A stretch of 64,000 nucleotides of DNA. Source: Salibacterium salarium. GTDB lineage: Bacteria; Bacillota; Bacilli; Bacillales; Marinococcaceae. The translations under genes were made by a program, and so were the position numbers. The stretch is from positions 558,001 to 622,000 of the forward strand of contig NZ_JAUSUM010000001.1 of NCBI RefSeq assembly GCF_030813635.1. The letters are read 5' to 3'. The notes below the pieces were generated by a model. That model ran no database searches. It was not told the origin of the DNA and saw only the letters and a program-made list of their open reading frames with translations. This document shows, one piece after another, positions 53,430 through 61,320 of the stretch; positions within the stretch are counted from its first letter, which is position 1, and each line of letters starts with the position of its first letter.

Positions 53430-53987
53430 TTATAGATTCATTTTCATTTGTATAGATGAATAGAGAAAGTCATGAAAGGATTCATGCCTAGGATGGGGGA
53501 ATATTTCCAAGGTTCTATTTATGGTGAGGAGGGGGTGCATAGTTGCATCTTCTGCCTGCGGGGCGAGAAAGTCTCTAGCACTCGACCACCGGTAGTGGTA
53601 TATATTCGACGTCACCTTTTGCATAAGAGGGAGAAGGTGAATGAATCGACTCGTCTGATAAAAATGAGTGTCATCTTTCATCCGCTGAGAAATACACTGA
53701 CCTTGAAAAATGAGCCCATTCAATCGATATGATTGGTTAAAATAAGCGGCGTATTTTGTTTGTATCTGACATATGATAGTAGAAATCTTAGGTTGAAAGG
53801 TTTCAATTAGTAAATGGATTTGGTTTGGAACGAATGAATAAGCATGTACATCAATCGAAAAATGGTACTTCAATGTGGTTAGAAGGTGTAAAAAGTGGGA
53901 ATAGTCTGTTCGGCTGTAAAACAGGTTAGAATGTCTAGCACCGCGTATCATGATATGGTAAGTGGAAGTTTTGGGTTGGCAGGCCAT
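53430..53987 (-). CDS. Diverged Y1-transposase-like (RAYT/TnpA-REP family) protein
   Basis: The 185-residue protein aligns in pattern to the REP-associated tyrosine transposase family: TYHIMIRGARHSNLFY near the start, HAYSFVPNQIHLLIE near residue 49-63, QTKYAAYFNQSY near 79-90 (catalytic-Tyr region), LIFQGQCISQRM near 93-104, and YHYRWSSARDFL near 133-144. The family's HUH motif (MPNHxH) reads QIH, so one metal-binding His is missing and nicking activity is doubtful. No terminal repeats of a mobile element flank it. AAGGAGGTGA lies before the ATG. Close linkage to ssb suggests a domesticated single-strand DNA role. Confidence 0.75.
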   Translation of the reverse strand: MACQPKTSTYHIMIRGARHSNLFYSRTDYSHFLHLLTTLKYHFSIDVHAYSFVPNQIHLLIETFQPKISTIICQIQTKYAAYFNQSYRLNGLIFQGQCISQRMKDDTHFYQTSRFIHLLPLMQKVTSNIYHYRWSSARDFLAPQAEDATMHPLLTINRTLEIFPHPRHESFHDFLYSSIQMKMNL

Positions 53988-54063
53988 GGACGGAATATCA
54001 CCTCCTTTATTTCGGAAGTAAAGTGGGGTAATACGGGAGTAGAAAAATAATAGTGGTGAAACG

Positions 54064-54085
54064 TGTAAGCAAGGGGAGGCTTACA
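54064..54085. promoter_or_regulatory. Short perfect hairpin upstream of the transposase-like gene
   Basis: TGTAAGC / GCTTACA (7 bp, loop AAGGGGAG) about 76 bases upstream of the gene. It may be a leader hairpin or a REP-like site recognised by the encoded protein; a single copy does not decide between these. Confidence 0.4.
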
Positions 54086-54277
54086 TTTGGTGATGAAACA
54101 TTTTTCGACACGGTCCTCCTTTCTGTAGAGCGTTAATTTTAATATACCAGATTATTGAAATTTATCTACATAAATTTTTCGACAATTTTTTTAAACTGCC
54201 GTCATTTTCTTAAAATAGCGTTGTATGGTTCAAAAATATGAAAGCACACCAACAGCTGACAAAAAGGGGATCAGAAA

Positions 54278-57200
54278 ATGATAGATTGGTTTGTGAAAAA
54301 ACGTAAAATTACACTTTTGTTTTTTGTGATGGTTGTATTAGTAGGAGGTTTGTCTTTTCTTCAACTGCCACAAAAAGAAGTGCCGGCCATTGATCCACCA
54401 GTTGGACAAATAACAACAGTTTACCCAGGGGCATCTTCTGAACAAGTCGAAGCGGCGATAACAGACCCGTTGGAAGAATCATTGCTTGAAGTGGAAAATA
54501 GTAACACATTATCGTCTGTGTCGAGTCCGGGATTTTCTTCAGTGACGGTAGAATTGGAAGAAGATCTTCCTGATACGGAGGCCGTTTGGAATGATATTTC
54601 ACAAATAATCACTAATACTTCCAATTCGTTTCCTGATAATGCAGAAAGTCCTGTTCTGGATAATGATCTCAGTGTGCAGGGGCTTTCGATTTACCAGATC
54701 ACTCTTGAAAATGAAGAGCTGGTGCCGCAAGTTGACGAGTTGCTAACGCAGTGGCGTAGTGAATTTGTCAGCCTTTCGGGGATTTCTGATATTGGTGTAC
54801 AAGGGGCTCTTGAACCTGAACTTCGTTTTGTGATGGATGCAGATGCGATGAGTGAGAACAATATCTCCTCGAACCAAATAATCGCTGCACTGAACGGAGA
54901 AAATAATACGACGCCTCCGGGTGAATGGGAGACAGACGAAAAACAAAGGGTAACGTATGACTCTTTTGATGAAGTTTCCAAATGGGAGACCCTTCCGGTT
55001 GGAAGCGCAGAAGAGGGAGATGTGATTCGTCTTGGAGAGGTGGCCGGTGTTGAACGTACATATCAATCGGTTGAAAACACGGTAGCTTTTGAAGGAGAGC
55101 CGGCGCTGTCTCTGACGTTTTTTTTAAGTGATGAAGCAAGTGTTCCGGCTATACAAGAGGCGCTAGATCCAGTTATTACGGATTTTGAAAAAGAGTTGCC
55201 TGAGGGAGCGGAACTGGAACAGCTGTACACCCAAGCGGATCTTGTGTCAGAGTTATTTTCCGAATTATTTCTGGCGTTTGTGATTGCCTTTTTGTCCGTG
55301 CTTCTTGTTTGTTCGATAGGACTGCGTTTTTCGACTGCCTTATCGGTTGCGACAGCTATACCTGTTTCCCTTGCTATTGCTATGATTGTTTTGCCTTTTG
55401 CTGGCGTAGGGCAGAATCAAATATCTCTGATTGCTTTTATCATTTCCCTTGGCATTTTGGTCGATGACGGAATTGTCGTGAATGAAAATATTGATCGCAG
55501 ACTGAGATTGGGAGAATCACCGTATCATGCTTCGGTAAAAGGAGTCCGGCAGGTAGCTGCATCTGTTATCACGTCAACACTTACGGTTGTTTTCACCTTT
55601 TTACCGTTATTACTGCTGCCAGGTTCGGCAGGTGCGTTCATACGACCTCTTCCAGCAGTGCTCATCGCAGCTATTATTGCGTCTACAGTCGTAGCTCTTG
55701 TCCTTATTCCGATATATAGGACGATGAGGGAAGAACGAAAGAAAACCAATCGATCTGATTCCCTTTCATTTTCAACGAAATCGTCTTTTCCGCCGAGAGA
55801 ATCAAAAACGTCCAAAACGACATCGCCAGGCTGGTTCGGGCACACGATTGATAAAACGGCATCATTCTACAGCCGCCGTATTTTGGGTAAAGTTGTGAAG
55901 CGCCCGCTACTCATTTCCTTAAGTGGGTTAATGTTAGGAACAGCGGCTTATGGATTCATTCCATTTACTCCGTTGGAATTTTTCCCTGATACGGATCGGG
56001 AAGAAGTATTTATAGAAGCGTCTTTGCCTGAAGGCACGCAACTTGAAGATACAGAAGAAAAGGCTCGAAATATAGAAGAATGGTTTTATGACAAGGAAGA
56101 AGTAGAATCCGTTTCAACTTACGTTGGGACGACGATTCCAAAGATTTTTGGTTCAAACGACGGGGGTGGAACTCCGGATAGTAATGACGTGAACTTTCTC
56201 GTCTATATTGATAATGAAAAAACAACAGCACGAGATGCGATGAATGAATGGAATGTAACGCTGCACGATCAATTTTCAGAGGTAGACGCCAGAGGTTCGA
56301 TTGTTGAATCAGGACCACCTGTTGGAGCACCGATAGCAGTCGAAGTGAGCGGAGATGACATGGAAGGTATACTGGAAGTGACAGATGACATTGAATCATT
56401 ATTTGCCGGAGCGGAAGGTGTGACCAGCACAGATGTGAACGCCGGCAATGATTTATCAGCTTATCAATTTAGTCCAGACCGTGAAACATTGGAAGACACA
56501 GGGGTAACAAGTGAAGCAATTACTCAAGAATTACGATTGCTTGGAGAAGGTGTTCCGGTAGGCGAATGGCAAGTGAACAATGAGATAATAGACATGCGCA
56601 TGGTTTATGATACAGAGGGAACAGTAACAGAAGATGATATAGAGCGAGTGGAACTGACGCAACAAACGAATGGGGCACAAAGAGTATCCCTTGCAGACCT
56701 TGTCACGAGAAATGAAACATCGTCTGTGCAAGCTATTCCGCATAAAAATACAGAAAGAACGGTGACTGTGCGCGCGTTTCCTGGAGATCAAGATGCAGAC
56801 AGTATATTGGCAGAAACGGAAGAAGAACTGGATGCAATTAGCGAAGAATCTTCGGATTATACTATCACGGTAGGTGGAGAAACATCCGAACGGACAGATG
56901 TCTTCATTGATATTGGACAGATTTTTATCGTTGTTGTGTTTCTTATTCTAATCGTCATTGCTATTCAATTTTATTCTTTAATTATGCCGTTTTTGATTCT
57001 AAGTGCCGTATATTTAGCTGTAGCGGGCGCAGTGCTCGGGCTATTTATTACACAAACGGGACTTGGATTTATGTCGATGATGGGTGCGGTTAGTTTAGCA
57101 GGAATCGTCGTTCGGAACGGGATTGTTATGATTGAATTTATGGAACAACGGCGTAAGGAAGGGATGGTGTTGGAAGAAGCGGTTAGGATGGTTGGTCAAG

Positions 57201-57391
57201 AAAGATTCCGTCCAATTATTTTAACGAGCTTGACCTCTATTGCAGGACTGCTTCCGATTGCCCTTGGAAATAATCCTTTATTTCAACCTCTTGGAATTGC
57301 GATTGTATCTGGATTGGTCTTCTCTACGATATTAACGCTTGTCGTTATTCCTGCTTTGTATGTACTAAAAGCAAAAATGTCTAAATCGTAA
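54278..57391 (+). CDS. RND-family efflux transporter (SwrC/AcrB-like)
   Basis: The 1037-residue protein has the RND plan: TM1 at residues ~10-28, a large extracytoplasmic domain with VYPGASSEQVEAAITDPLEE, TM2-6 block (LAFVIAFLSVLLVCSIGL, AFIISLGILVDDGIVVNENI with the proton-relay Asp pair near residue 395), a cytoplasmic break, TM7, a second extracytoplasmic domain, and a TM8-12 block (LAGIVVRNGIVMIEFMEQRR). It resembles B. subtilis SwrC (YerP), a self-resistance exporter of surfactin. Gram-positive RND pumps of this type export lipids or amphipathic drugs. The start has AAAAAGGGG 9 bases upstream. Confidence 0.9.
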   Translation: MIDWFVKKRKITLLFFVMVVLVGGLSFLQLPQKEVPAIDPPVGQITTVYPGASSEQVEAAITDPLEESLLEVENSNTLSSVSSPGFSSVTVELEEDLPDTEAVWNDISQIITNTSNSFPDNAESPVLDNDLSVQGLSIYQITLENEELVPQVDELLTQWRSEFVSLSGISDIGVQGALEPELRFVMDADAMSENNISSNQIIAALNGENNTTPPGEWETDEKQRVTYDSFDEVSKWETLPVGSAEEGDVIRLGEVAGVERTYQSVENTVAFEGEPALSLTFFLSDEASVPAIQEALDPVITDFEKELPEGAELEQLYTQADLVSELFSELFLAFVIAFLSVLLVCSIGLRFSTALSVATAIPVSLAIAMIVLPFAGVGQNQISLIAFIISLGILVDDGIVVNENIDRRLRLGESPYHASVKGVRQVAASVITSTLTVVFTFLPLLLLPGSAGAFIRPLPAVLIAAIIASTVVALVLIPIYRTMREERKKTNRSDSLSFSTKSSFPPRESKTSKTTSPGWFGHTIDKTASFYSRRILGKVVKRPLLISLSGLMLGTAAYGFIPFTPLEFFPDTDREEVFIEASLPEGTQLEDTEEKARNIEEWFYDKEEVESVSTYVGTTIPKIFGSNDGGGTPDSNDVNFLVYIDNEKTTARDAMNEWNVTLHDQFSEVDARGSIVESGPPVGAPIAVEVSGDDMEGILEVTDDIESLFAGAEGVTSTDVNAGNDLSAYQFSPDRETLEDTGVTSEAITQELRLLGEGVPVGEWQVNNEIIDMRMVYDTEGTVTEDDIERVELTQQTNGAQRVSLADLVTRNETSSVQAIPHKNTERTVTVRAFPGDQDADSILAETEEELDAISEESSDYTITVGGETSERTDVFIDIGQIFIVVVFLILIVIAIQFYSLIMPFLILSAVYLAVAGAVLGLFITQTGLGFMSMMGAVSLAGIVVRNGIVMIEFMEQRRKEGMVLEEAVRMVGQERFRPIILTSLTSIAGLLPIALGNNPLFQPLGIAIVSGLVFSTILTLVVIPALYVLKAKMSKS

Positions 57392-57481
57392 GTAGTTGAT
57401 TTGGAGGTCCTGATGCTTTAGCTTCTTGCTTGAGTGTTGGAAGAAACGATATAATAACGGGAGATGCACAATTAGAAATCG

Positions 57482-57524
57482 GGAGGTGGGATAAAGATCT
57501 TCCCCTTAGATCTTTCATATCATG
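57482..57524 (+). promoter_or_regulatory. Ribosome-binding site separated from ATG by a perfect hairpin
   Basis: GGAGGTGG (57482-57489) is 32 bases before ATG 57522, too far for normal initiation. Between them AAAGATCT (57493-57500) and AGATCTTT (57508-57515) form a perfect 8-bp stem with loop TCCCCTT. If the stem forms, only ATA and CATATC remain between the site and the ATG, giving 9 bases of effective spacing. Confidence 0.65.
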
Positions 57525-58502
57525 AATGATAAAAAACTAGAATTCTATGTAACATCTCATTGGAAAATTGTCGCGGCTATGATAGGTGTATTTTTCTTTC
57601 TGTACATAAGTTCTATCGCAGAAGCAGATGCGGCTGATTTCACCGATGTGGACGACGATTATTGGGCCTCTGAAGAAATTGATTGGGCCAATCAAGAAGG
57701 CATTATTACAGGATATGAGGATGGAACATTTGACCCGGGAAATGAAATGACCGAAGCTCAATTTGTAACGATGCTAACGAGATATTTTAATATGGAAACA
57801 TCAGAACAAAGGGAGAACCAGCATTGGTCTCAACCTGCTTACATTGCCTTGTCAGATAACAGCTTGCGCATGCCGGGATTGCGTGAAAACAGCGTAAAAA
57901 ATCGCTCTGTTACGCGGGCAGTGATTGGACGAGCTCTTGCTCATTCACAAGCGCAGGAATCAGATTTAGAACCATCTGTTGCCTGGATGTTTGAGGAAGG
58001 TCTAACTACAGGACGGCAAGAAGGAGAGACACAAACGGAACGCTATGATGTAAATGGAAAGTTGACACGAGCCCAAGCGGCGGTGTTCTTTAAACGGCTG
58101 CATGATAACGGATTATCGGTCTGGGAGGCAAGCACGTTATTAGATATGACACCAGAAGGCTCGAACGAACATACCGAAGCTGTCCGTTCTTTATATGAAG
58201 AAGCGGGTGTTACATTGTATGCGCAAGACAGTAATAGTTTTGCAACAGCGAACCAAGAATATTATCATTTATTTCAGGCGTATCAAGGTGAACGCAGAGA
58301 ATTTGTAATATCTCGTACGTCTAAAGATAACTTTGAACTTGCGGCAGATGCAGCACATAATCTTGGTGCTCCGCACAGCTCAGATGAAATATTGGACGCC
58401 TTAATAACTGCTGATGAAACAGGGGAGGAACAAGTATTAGGAACAACGGAAGTGACTCCTCGTCTTAGTGATATATTTATTTTATGGGACGAACAGGAAT
58501 AG
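57522..58502 (+). CDS. S-layer homology (SLH) domain protein
   Basis: The 326-residue exported protein has an N-terminal signal/anchor (hydrophobic residues ~14-32, AEADA near 34-38). SLH repeats follow: DFTDVDDDYWASEEIDWANQ...GYEDGTFDPGNEMTEAQFVTMLTRYF (residues ~40-90), a degenerate second one to about 150, and a third (VAWMFEEGLTTGRQ...KLTRAQAAVFFKRL, ~150-195). The C-terminal 120 residues are not recognised. SLH domains bind pyruvylated secondary cell-wall polymer. The only in-frame ATG start has an unusually distant ribosome-binding site separated by a hairpin. It is followed after 24 bases by galU, so it may share its transcript. Confidence 0.85.
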   Translation: MNDKKLEFYVTSHWKIVAAMIGVFFFLYISSIAEADAADFTDVDDDYWASEEIDWANQEGIITGYEDGTFDPGNEMTEAQFVTMLTRYFNMETSEQRENQHWSQPAYIALSDNSLRMPGLRENSVKNRSVTRAVIGRALAHSQAQESDLEPSVAWMFEEGLTTGRQEGETQTERYDVNGKLTRAQAAVFFKRLHDNGLSVWEASTLLDMTPEGSNEHTEAVRSLYEEAGVTLYAQDSNSFATANQEYYHLFQAYQGERREFVISRTSKDNFELAADAAHNLGAPHSSDEILDALITADETGEEQVLGTTEVTPRLSDIFILWDEQE

Positions 58503-58526
58503 TAAATAGAACGGAGAGTGACGCGT

Positions 58527-59411
58527 GTGAAAGTAAGAAAGGCAATTATTCCGGCAGCTGGCCTTGGGACAAGGTTTTTGCCGGCGACCAAAGCACAACC
58601 TAAAGAAATGCTTCCTATCGTGGATAAGCCGACCATTCAATATATCGTCGAAGAAGCGATTGAGTCTGGCATTGAAGATATCATTATCGTCAGTGGCCGT
58701 GGGAAACGGGCGATTGAGGATCATTTTGATAAATCGTATGAATTAGAAGAAACCTTAGCCCAAAAGGAAAAATGGTCACAATTAGAAGAAGTCCAAACAA
58801 TCTCCAACATGGCAAATATTCATTATATCCGTCAAAAGGAACCAAAAGGACTTGGTCATGCGATTGCCTGTGCGAGCCGATTTGTCGGAGATGAACCATT
58901 TGCTGTACTGCTTGGCGATGACATTGTAAAGTCAGAAAAGCCTTGTTTGAAGCAGTTAATTGAGACCTATGACACCTATGAATCTTCTGTCATTGGTGTA
59001 CAGCAGGTTCCTGATAACGATGTTTCAAAATACGGCATTGTTTCTCCAAAAGGAGAAGAAATGGAGTCTGGCGTTTTACATTTGAATGATCTGAAGGAAA
59101 AGCCGTCGCTGGAAGAGGCCCCTTCTAATTACGCGATCATGGGGCGTTACGTGTTGCGTCCTGAAATCTTTGATATTTTACATGGATTAGCACCTGGGTC
59201 TGGAAATGAAATTCAATTGACGGATGCGATTAGGCAATTGAATCAATCTCAGTCCGTGCTTGCGTATCAGTTCGGTGGTGTTCGCTATGATGTTGGAGAT
59301 AAATTCGGTTTTGTGAAAGCAACACTTGATTTTGCTTTGGGCCGGGAAGATTTAAAAGAACCGCTCGAAGCCTATTTGCAACAAACGTTAGCAGAACGCG
59401 GAGATAAGTAG
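58527..59411 (+). CDS. galU: UTP--glucose-1-phosphate uridylyltransferase
   Basis: The 294-residue enzyme begins [21 protein letters not shown] and has [56 protein letters not shown] and [12 protein letters not shown], all typical of GalU/GtaB. It makes UDP-glucose for glycolipids, teichoic-acid glucosylation and, through GalE, UDP-galactose. GTG 58527 is preferred because CGGAGAG is 8 bases upstream; GTG 58518 is in frame too. Confidence 0.95.
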   Translation: MKVRKAIIPAAGLGTRFLPATKAQPKEMLPIVDKPTIQYIVEEAIESGIEDIIIVSGRGKRAIEDHFDKSYELEETLAQKEKWSQLEEVQTISNMANIHYIRQKEPKGLGHAIACASRFVGDEPFAVLLGDDIVKSEKPCLKQLIETYDTYESSVIGVQQVPDNDVSKYGIVSPKGEEMESGVLHLNDLKEKPSLEEAPSNYAIMGRYVLRPEIFDILHGLAPGSGNEIQLTDAIRQLNQSQSVLAYQFGGVRYDVGDKFGFVKATLDFALGREDLKEPLEAYLQQTLAERGDK

Positions 59412-59412
59412 G

Positions 59413-59443
59413 AAAAAGAGAGGTGTGGAGCCTCTCTTTTTTT
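59413..59443 (+). terminator. Rho-independent terminator after galU
   Basis: AAAGAGAGG / CCTCTCTTT stem with loop TGTGGAG and a T run. Confidence 0.9.
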
Positions 59444-59501
59444 ACGCGTTGGGGTGACGAGAGGAAGTAACAGTAAACCTAAGGAACCGGTGAAACAACA
59501 T

Positions 59502-59538
59502 ATAAAAAACCCGTCATGAAAGAAAATCATGACGGGTT
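59502..59538 (-). terminator. Terminator of the DUF4956/VTC operon
   Basis: AACCCGTCATG / CATGACGGGTT 11-bp stem, followed on the minus strand by TTTTATA. It lies 14 bases past the DUF4956 stop. Confidence 0.88.
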
Positions 59539-59551
59539 AGTCAAATAATAG

Positions 59552-60232
59552 TTAATCCACCATACCGATGGCAACTTTCAAGTTCGAATTTCGCTCACGG
59601 ATAGCATCCATGACGTCTTTATCGCTGACGTCTTCTTTTTTTGCGATTAAGTAGGTTAGCTGATACATGGTACCGAGATTTGTGGTTTCCACCATATTCA
59701 GCTGATGGTACTCCAAATATTCGTCGAAAATATCATCAAACACATTTTCGTAATGCATGTTTTCTGGAATGGTTACTTTTAATGATTTGTAAGAACCTTT
59801 GATACCGCCGTAGTCAAACGCGAATAAAAGGTAAATCAAGATCGATAAAATAATGGTGAACATGACAGCCAACGCGTAAAATCCAAGACCGCATGAAATT
59901 CCTGCTGCCATTCCAAAAAAGATAAAAGCAATATCTTTAGGATCACTCATAGCACTTCGAAAACGAATGATGGAAAAAGCCCCGACCAATCCAAAAGCAG
60001 TCGCAATGTTATTGCCAATGACAATCATAATAATCGAAACAACCGAAGACATGATAATAATCGTATGCACAAACGATTGCGAATATCTTCCACTTTTATG
60101 TGTTTTTTTGTATAAAAAAGTAATGATTAAACTGAGCAGGAAACTAAGGACAATTGCTGCTATCCCTTCTAGTACCGCTGCCCGTGTCGTTAAATCTGAA
60201 AAATTCCGTATTTCATCCATAAATTGACTCAT
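59552..60232 (-). CDS. DUF4956 membrane protein
   Basis: The 226-residue protein has a short N-terminal helix, about four TM helices (residues ~22-44, 58-78, 100-120, 122-145), the family motif GLVGAFSIIRFRSAMSDPKDIAFIF around residue 82-106, and a C-terminal ferredoxin-like cytoplasmic part. ATG 60232 has GAGGAG 9 bases upstream. DUF4956 genes are commonly next to VTC-domain and CotH genes, as here. A role in the export or assembly of a charged extracellular polymer is suspected, not shown. Confidence 0.82.
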   Translation of the reverse strand: MSQFMDEIRNFSDLTTRAAVLEGIAAIVLSFLLSLIITFLYKKTHKSGRYSQSFVHTIIIMSSVVSIIMIVIGNNIATAFGLVGAFSIIRFRSAMSDPKDIAFIFFGMAAGISCGLGFYALAVMFTIILSILIYLLFAFDYGGIKGSYKSLKVTIPENMHYENVFDDIFDEYLEYHQLNMVETTNLGTMYQLTYLIAKKEDVSDKDVMDAIRERNSNLKVAIGMVD

Positions 60233-60294
60233 TAACAATTTCTCCTCAATCACAGGTAACTATATTAATAACAAGATGTTTCGCAACAAAAGCT

Positions 60295-61059
60295 TTAAAT
60301 AATCATCGAAGGTGTGCGTGTTCTGGGATTTCTTTTCATATCTTCCATAAGGTCTATGCTTGTGCAAAATTTGGAAAGACTTCCTCGTGAACATTCAAAA
60401 TCGCTTAACAGTCTAGCAAGCCAAAATGGTACGCTTTGAGATACTTTAACTTCCATCACGACTAAATCAGAATCAACAAAATGAGTACCCTCTGGTCCAT
60501 CTTCAATCCGAAGGTTATGGTCTCTTGCCATTAAATTGTAATCAAATGTTATACGTAAATCTGAATCTTCGATACCATGAAAAGCTTGGCGGTCATAGCT
60601 GACAATAACCCGCGGCTTTAAACCATACAGAGAGCGAAAAGATTCAACTTCTGACATGGTTTGTGGATTGGAAGTATGGTAGTTTTTGATATCTTCGCTA
60701 GGAACGTTTTTCAAATAATCATAAGCGCTACTCAACTGTAATGATGTTCGCCGTTTGTTGACGACATTATTAAACTTCTGTTTGATTTCAAAAAAAGCAG
60801 GGCTGTCTATTGTTACTTGATCATAAATACGAAGACGAAGCTTTTGCCTAAAATTCAGTTTGTTTCGAGTTTCATAATAAATTTTGTCGTCATCGGAATC
60901 AAAGTATAAGCTGACGATATTGTAACGACCAACGTCATCACCGTATTTATCGTACCGCATTTTATGATTAGACGAAAGAACATTCACTAATTGCTGATAT
61001 TTGTTATAGGGTAAGAGGTACTTGAGCTCGTATCGTTGAAATATTTCTTGGGAAAGCAT
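60295..61059 (-). CDS. VTC-domain protein (polyphosphate polymerase-like)
   Basis: The 254-residue protein has the VTC tunnel-fold pattern: an early basic-acidic strand RYELKYLLP, VSLYFDSDDDKIYYET, the basic strand RQKLRLRIYD, FFEIKQKFNNVVNKRR, RVIVSYDRQAF, LRITFDYNLMARD and VVMEVKVSQSVPFWLA. These alternating charged strands supply the Arg/Lys/Glu lining and metal-binding Glu of CYTH/VTC enzymes. Yeast Vtc4 makes polyphosphate from ATP; the bacterial members are less studied. It is upstream of DUF4956 by 62 bases, on the same strand. The ATG at 61059 has AGGTGGTG 6 bases upstream. Confidence 0.85.
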   Translation of the reverse strand: MLSQEIFQRYELKYLLPYNKYQQLVNVLSSNHKMRYDKYGDDVGRYNIVSLYFDSDDDKIYYETRNKLNFRQKLRLRIYDQVTIDSPAFFEIKQKFNNVVNKRRTSLQLSSAYDYLKNVPSEDIKNYHTSNPQTMSEVESFRSLYGLKPRVIVSYDRQAFHGIEDSDLRITFDYNLMARDHNLRIEDGPEGTHFVDSDLVVMEVKVSQSVPFWLARLLSDFECSRGSLSKFCTSIDLMEDMKRNPRTRTPSMII

Positions 61060-61320
61060 TTTTTTCACCACCTAAGTTCCTCGTTGCTATATACCTTCAT
61101 GTTATATTTACAATATGTTAACAAAAGCTTTACAATATTGAATTATACATTTTTGGTTCCAAGTTGTCATGATACTTGTTACGTATTTTTTTTACGTATA
61201 AACGAACAAATTACTTGTAAGGTTGTGTAAAAGTCCTCTATGGCGAGTGAATCTAGTTTGCTATAATAGATACGGTTTAATGGAAAAAGTGTGGATGGTA
61301 CATGAAAGGCAGGGACGACC

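Noticed and set aside
53430-53987. Active insertion sequence of the IS200/IS605 type
   Set aside because: The HUH motif is broken and no matching element ends or target tetranucleotide arrangement could be identified around the gene.
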